Source: Chryseobacterium shigense
Lineage (GTDB): Bacteria; Bacteroidota; Bacteroidia; Flavobacteriales; Weeksellaceae
Assembly (NCBI RefSeq): GCF_900156575.1
Contig: NZ_FTNY01000003.1
Span: 310,001-374,000, forward strand
Direction of reading: 5' to 3'
Length of the DNA: 64,000 nt
This document shows, in pieces, positions 62,281 to 64,000 of this stretch. Made by a program: the position numbers and the translations under genes. Below the pieces are notes generated by a model. That model saw only the letters and a list, made by a program, of their open reading frames with translations, had not been told where the DNA came from and did not search any database. Numbering within the stretch: the stretch's first letter is position 1; every line of letters starts with the position of its first letter.

Positions 62281-63242
62281 ACCGTAGTATATACCTCTCT
62301 ATCATTGTTCCTGTATACAATGCTGCTGCCTCCTTGCATCAGTGTGTTGATTCCATTTTAGGACAGACTTACAGAGAGTTTGAATTACTTCTGATCAATG
62401 ATGGTTCTGGTGATGATTCATTGGAGATCATGACTACTTTTGCTGAAAGGGATAAAAGAATCCGGGTTATTGATAAAGTTACAAACAGTGGGGTAAGCGA
62501 CACTAGAAATACGGGCATTTCTTATGCACAAGGACAGGTAATCTGTTTTATAGATTCTGATGATTGGGTTGAAAAAAACTATCTCCAGGTTTTTATTGAT
62601 CAATATCTATCCTCTGATGTCTTACTGGTTCAGAATGTCATCAGAGAAACCCCCAGAAATTTACATTATGCAACTTATGACATACAAAAAGATTTTACAG
62701 AATTGTTTATCCGGAATAATCTGTTATATTTCGGAGGCCCATGTGGGAAATTTTTTGACAAAGAGGTCATCATAAAGAATAACATTATCTTTAACAATAA
62801 AGTCAGCTATGGTGAAGATCTGATGTTTTTTTTGGAATATATCAAACAAATTACCGCTATAAAAATTATTGATGCCGCACTTTATCATTATGAATTTACA
62901 GAAAATTCTTTAAGCAGAACAAAGCATTCCTTCGATTCTTTATTCATACTACATTCTGCCCTGAAGAACTTTATTGCTTTTTATAAGGAACAAGAAGGGA
63001 AAAAAATAAAAAATTACATTTATCAGGTAGACTGGGATATTATTGAAGCCTGTATAGACCAGGGAATCATCGGGAAAAATCTGAATAAAGAAGATTCCTA
63101 CCTATCCCTGAATAAGGTAAAATTATCTATTGATAAAAGTCACTTTATCTATTCCGGCTATTACCGGAAAGTTTTATTTTTGTTACTTAAAACCCGACAG
63201 TATCAATTGCTGCTAAAACTAAAAAAAAGACTAAATAAATAA
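62262..63242 (+). CDS. Glycosyltransferase family 2
   Basis: A 326-residue GT2 from the ATG at 62262; the same frame has an ATG at 62235 that would overlap the previous gene by 46 bases. Motifs are SIIVPVYNAAASLHQCVDSIL, LINDGSGDDSLEIM, VSDTRNTGISYAQGQV, FIDSDDWVEKNYL (about residue 90) and SYGEDLMFFLEYI. This is the EpsJ/WcaA-like capsule type. Eleven bases separate it from the final GT4. Confidence 0.9.
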   Translation: MEKNTINRSIYLSIIVPVYNAAASLHQCVDSILGQTYREFELLLINDGSGDDSLEIMTTFAERDKRIRVIDKVTNSGVSDTRNTGISYAQGQVICFIDSDDWVEKNYLQVFIDQYLSSDVLLVQNVIRETPRNLHYATYDIQKDFTELFIRNNLLYFGGPCGKFFDKEVIIKNNIIFNNKVSYGEDLMFFLEYIKQITAIKIIDAALYHYEFTENSLSRTKHSFDSLFILHSALKNFIAFYKEQEGKKIKNYIYQVDWDIIEACIDQGIIGKNLNKEDSYLSLNKVKLSIDKSHFIYSGYYRKVLFLLLKTRQYQLLLKLKKRLNK

Positions 63243-63253
63243 TACTTATTATT

Positions 63254-64000
63254 TTGAAGAAAAAAATATTGATCCGAATTGGTTCCCTACGTCATGGCGG
63301 TGCAGAAAAAGTGCTCATCAACTTTCTCAAAAATCTTCCCGAGGACAAATATGAAGTAGACCTCCTGATCAACCTTTACACGGGTATGTACATAAAAGAG
63401 GTCCCATCATGGGTCAATTTACACTACCTCATTAAGGGTGAAATGATCACGACCAACAAGCCTCACGAGATTCCCGTGAAAGCATTCAGAGTGCTTTATC
63501 AGAAAATGTTTTTGTTATTCCCATTTCTGCTTTATCGTTTTATTCTCAAAAATAAAAAATATGATGTAGAAATAGCAGCTATCCATGGGATGTACCGGGA
63601 ATTGCTTTCCAGTCCTCAAAAGGATTCAAAAAAAATCATATGGATACAGAATGATATTTTTAATCTGAAAGAATACACGCCTGATGTGATCAGACAGCTT
63701 TTCAGGTTTGACCGAATTTTGGTTATTTCCAACAAGCTCAAGGAAGAAATGCAGAAGGTTGCCAGAAATGACAAAGAAAAGCAATCGGTTATTAAAATAT
63801 TCAATCCTATTGACAAAGCCGACACCTTGAATAAGGCGAATACTGAAATCAGCGATTACCCGTTTTCCAGTCAGATTCCCACTTTCATTACTATTGGTAC
63901 GGTCTATCCACAGAAAGGCTATGACCGGTTATTGGATGTCCATAAGAAACTTATGGATGAGGGTCTGAAGCATCAGATCATTATCATTGGGGATGGTTTT
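63254..64000 (+). CDS. Glycosyltransferase family 4, cut by the right window edge
   Basis: I translated 249 codons from a TTG at 63254 with no stop before the window ends. The protein begins KKKILIRIGSLRHGGAEKVLINFL, a typical GT4 N-terminus, and reaches FITIGTVYPQKGYDRLLDVHKKL and IIIIGDGF in the donor lobe. The ExxE region lies beyond the edge. No ATG stands close to the conserved N-terminus, so TTG is the likely start. It resembles the GT4 at 57363. Confidence 0.85.
   Translation, partial: MKKKILIRIGSLRHGGAEKVLINFLKNLPEDKYEVDLLINLYTGMYIKEVPSWVNLHYLIKGEMITTNKPHEIPVKAFRVLYQKMFLLFPFLLYRFILKNKKYDVEIAAIHGMYRELLSSPQKDSKKIIWIQNDIFNLKEYTPDVIRQLFRFDRILVISNKLKEEMQKVARNDKEKQSVIKIFNPIDKADTLNKANTEISDYPFSSQIPTFITIGTVYPQKGYDRLLDVHKKLMDEGLKHQIIIIGDGF

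Noticed and set aside
1..64000. CRISPR arrays, insertion sequences, integrases, tRNA or rRNA genes
   Set aside because: No regularly spaced repeats, transposase-like proteins or recognisable RNA genes were found on either strand.
17581..64000. Wzx flippase or Wzy polymerase among the membrane proteins
   Set aside because: All multi-pass proteins seen fit Wzm, MBOAT or acyltransferase 3 families by their motifs; none has the Wzx or Wzy pattern.

Overview
The window looks like a chromosomal segment of a member of the Flavobacteriia, most likely Chryseobacterium or a close relative (Bacteroidota). The reasons are AT-rich DNA, promoters of the Bacteroidota type (TAnnTTTG at -7, sometimes with TTG/TTTG about 19 bases upstream), few Shine-Dalgarno sites, a SusC/SusD pair, a bacillithiol gene (bshC), a GYDIA-type GHMP kinase, and an IF-2 with a long low-complexity N-terminal arm. 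The genus is inferred from protein flavour, not from a marker gene.

Positions 1-17066 are housekeeping, all on the minus strand: a GHMP kinase cut by the left edge, fabD, a LysM/periplasmic-binding fusion protein, bshC, a putative porin, a susC-susD pair, and rimP-nusA-infB. The last operon has a textbook promoter followed by an intrinsic-terminator hairpin inside its leader.

From 17581 to the right edge the window is one very large surface-polysaccharide locus, probably O-antigen or a related glycan exported by an ABC transporter. The plus-strand block 17581-46478 begins with nucleotide-sugar genes: a UDP-glucose dehydrogenase, rfbB, rfbA, and a fdtA-fdtC-fdtB-like cassette for a dTDP-3-acetamido-3,6-dideoxyhexose. 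The exporter wzm/wzt follows. A trio of ATP-grasp ligase, PglD-like acetyltransferase and WecE-like aminotransferase suggests a 4-amino-4,6-dideoxyhexose carrying an acyl or aminoacyl group. After that come many glycosyltransferases, an OafA-type acyltransferase and an AsnB-type amidotransferase. Four GT2 paralogues stand in tandem at its end. No Wzx flippase, Wzy polymerase or initiating phosphoglycosyltransferase is visible; the first two absences fit ABC export.

The minus-strand block 46470-56421 is a decoration module: methyltransferase, MBOAT + SGNH-like pair, OafA-type acyltransferase, a 40-residue ORF, then FkbH-like, acyl carrier protein, MaoC-like hydratase, SDR reductase and a second MBOAT + SGNH-like pair. 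It reads as a pathway that builds an unusual acyl group, plausibly derived from glycerate, on a dedicated carrier protein and moves it to the glycan. A second carrier-protein module (KAS III, ACP, SDR; 58520-60515) could make a 3-hydroxyacyl group and lies head to head with a left-handed-beta-helix acyltransferase. Plus-strand glycosyltransferases fill 56521-58523 and 61147-64000, the last one cut by the right edge.

The most notable points are the two ACP-dependent acyl-decoration modules, the unannotated 40-residue ORF with its own promoter, the ATP-grasp/aminotransferase trio, the Fdt cassette bracketed by near-identical hairpins, and the possible attenuator ahead of rimP-nusA-infB. No tRNA, rRNA, CRISPR array or insertion sequence was seen.
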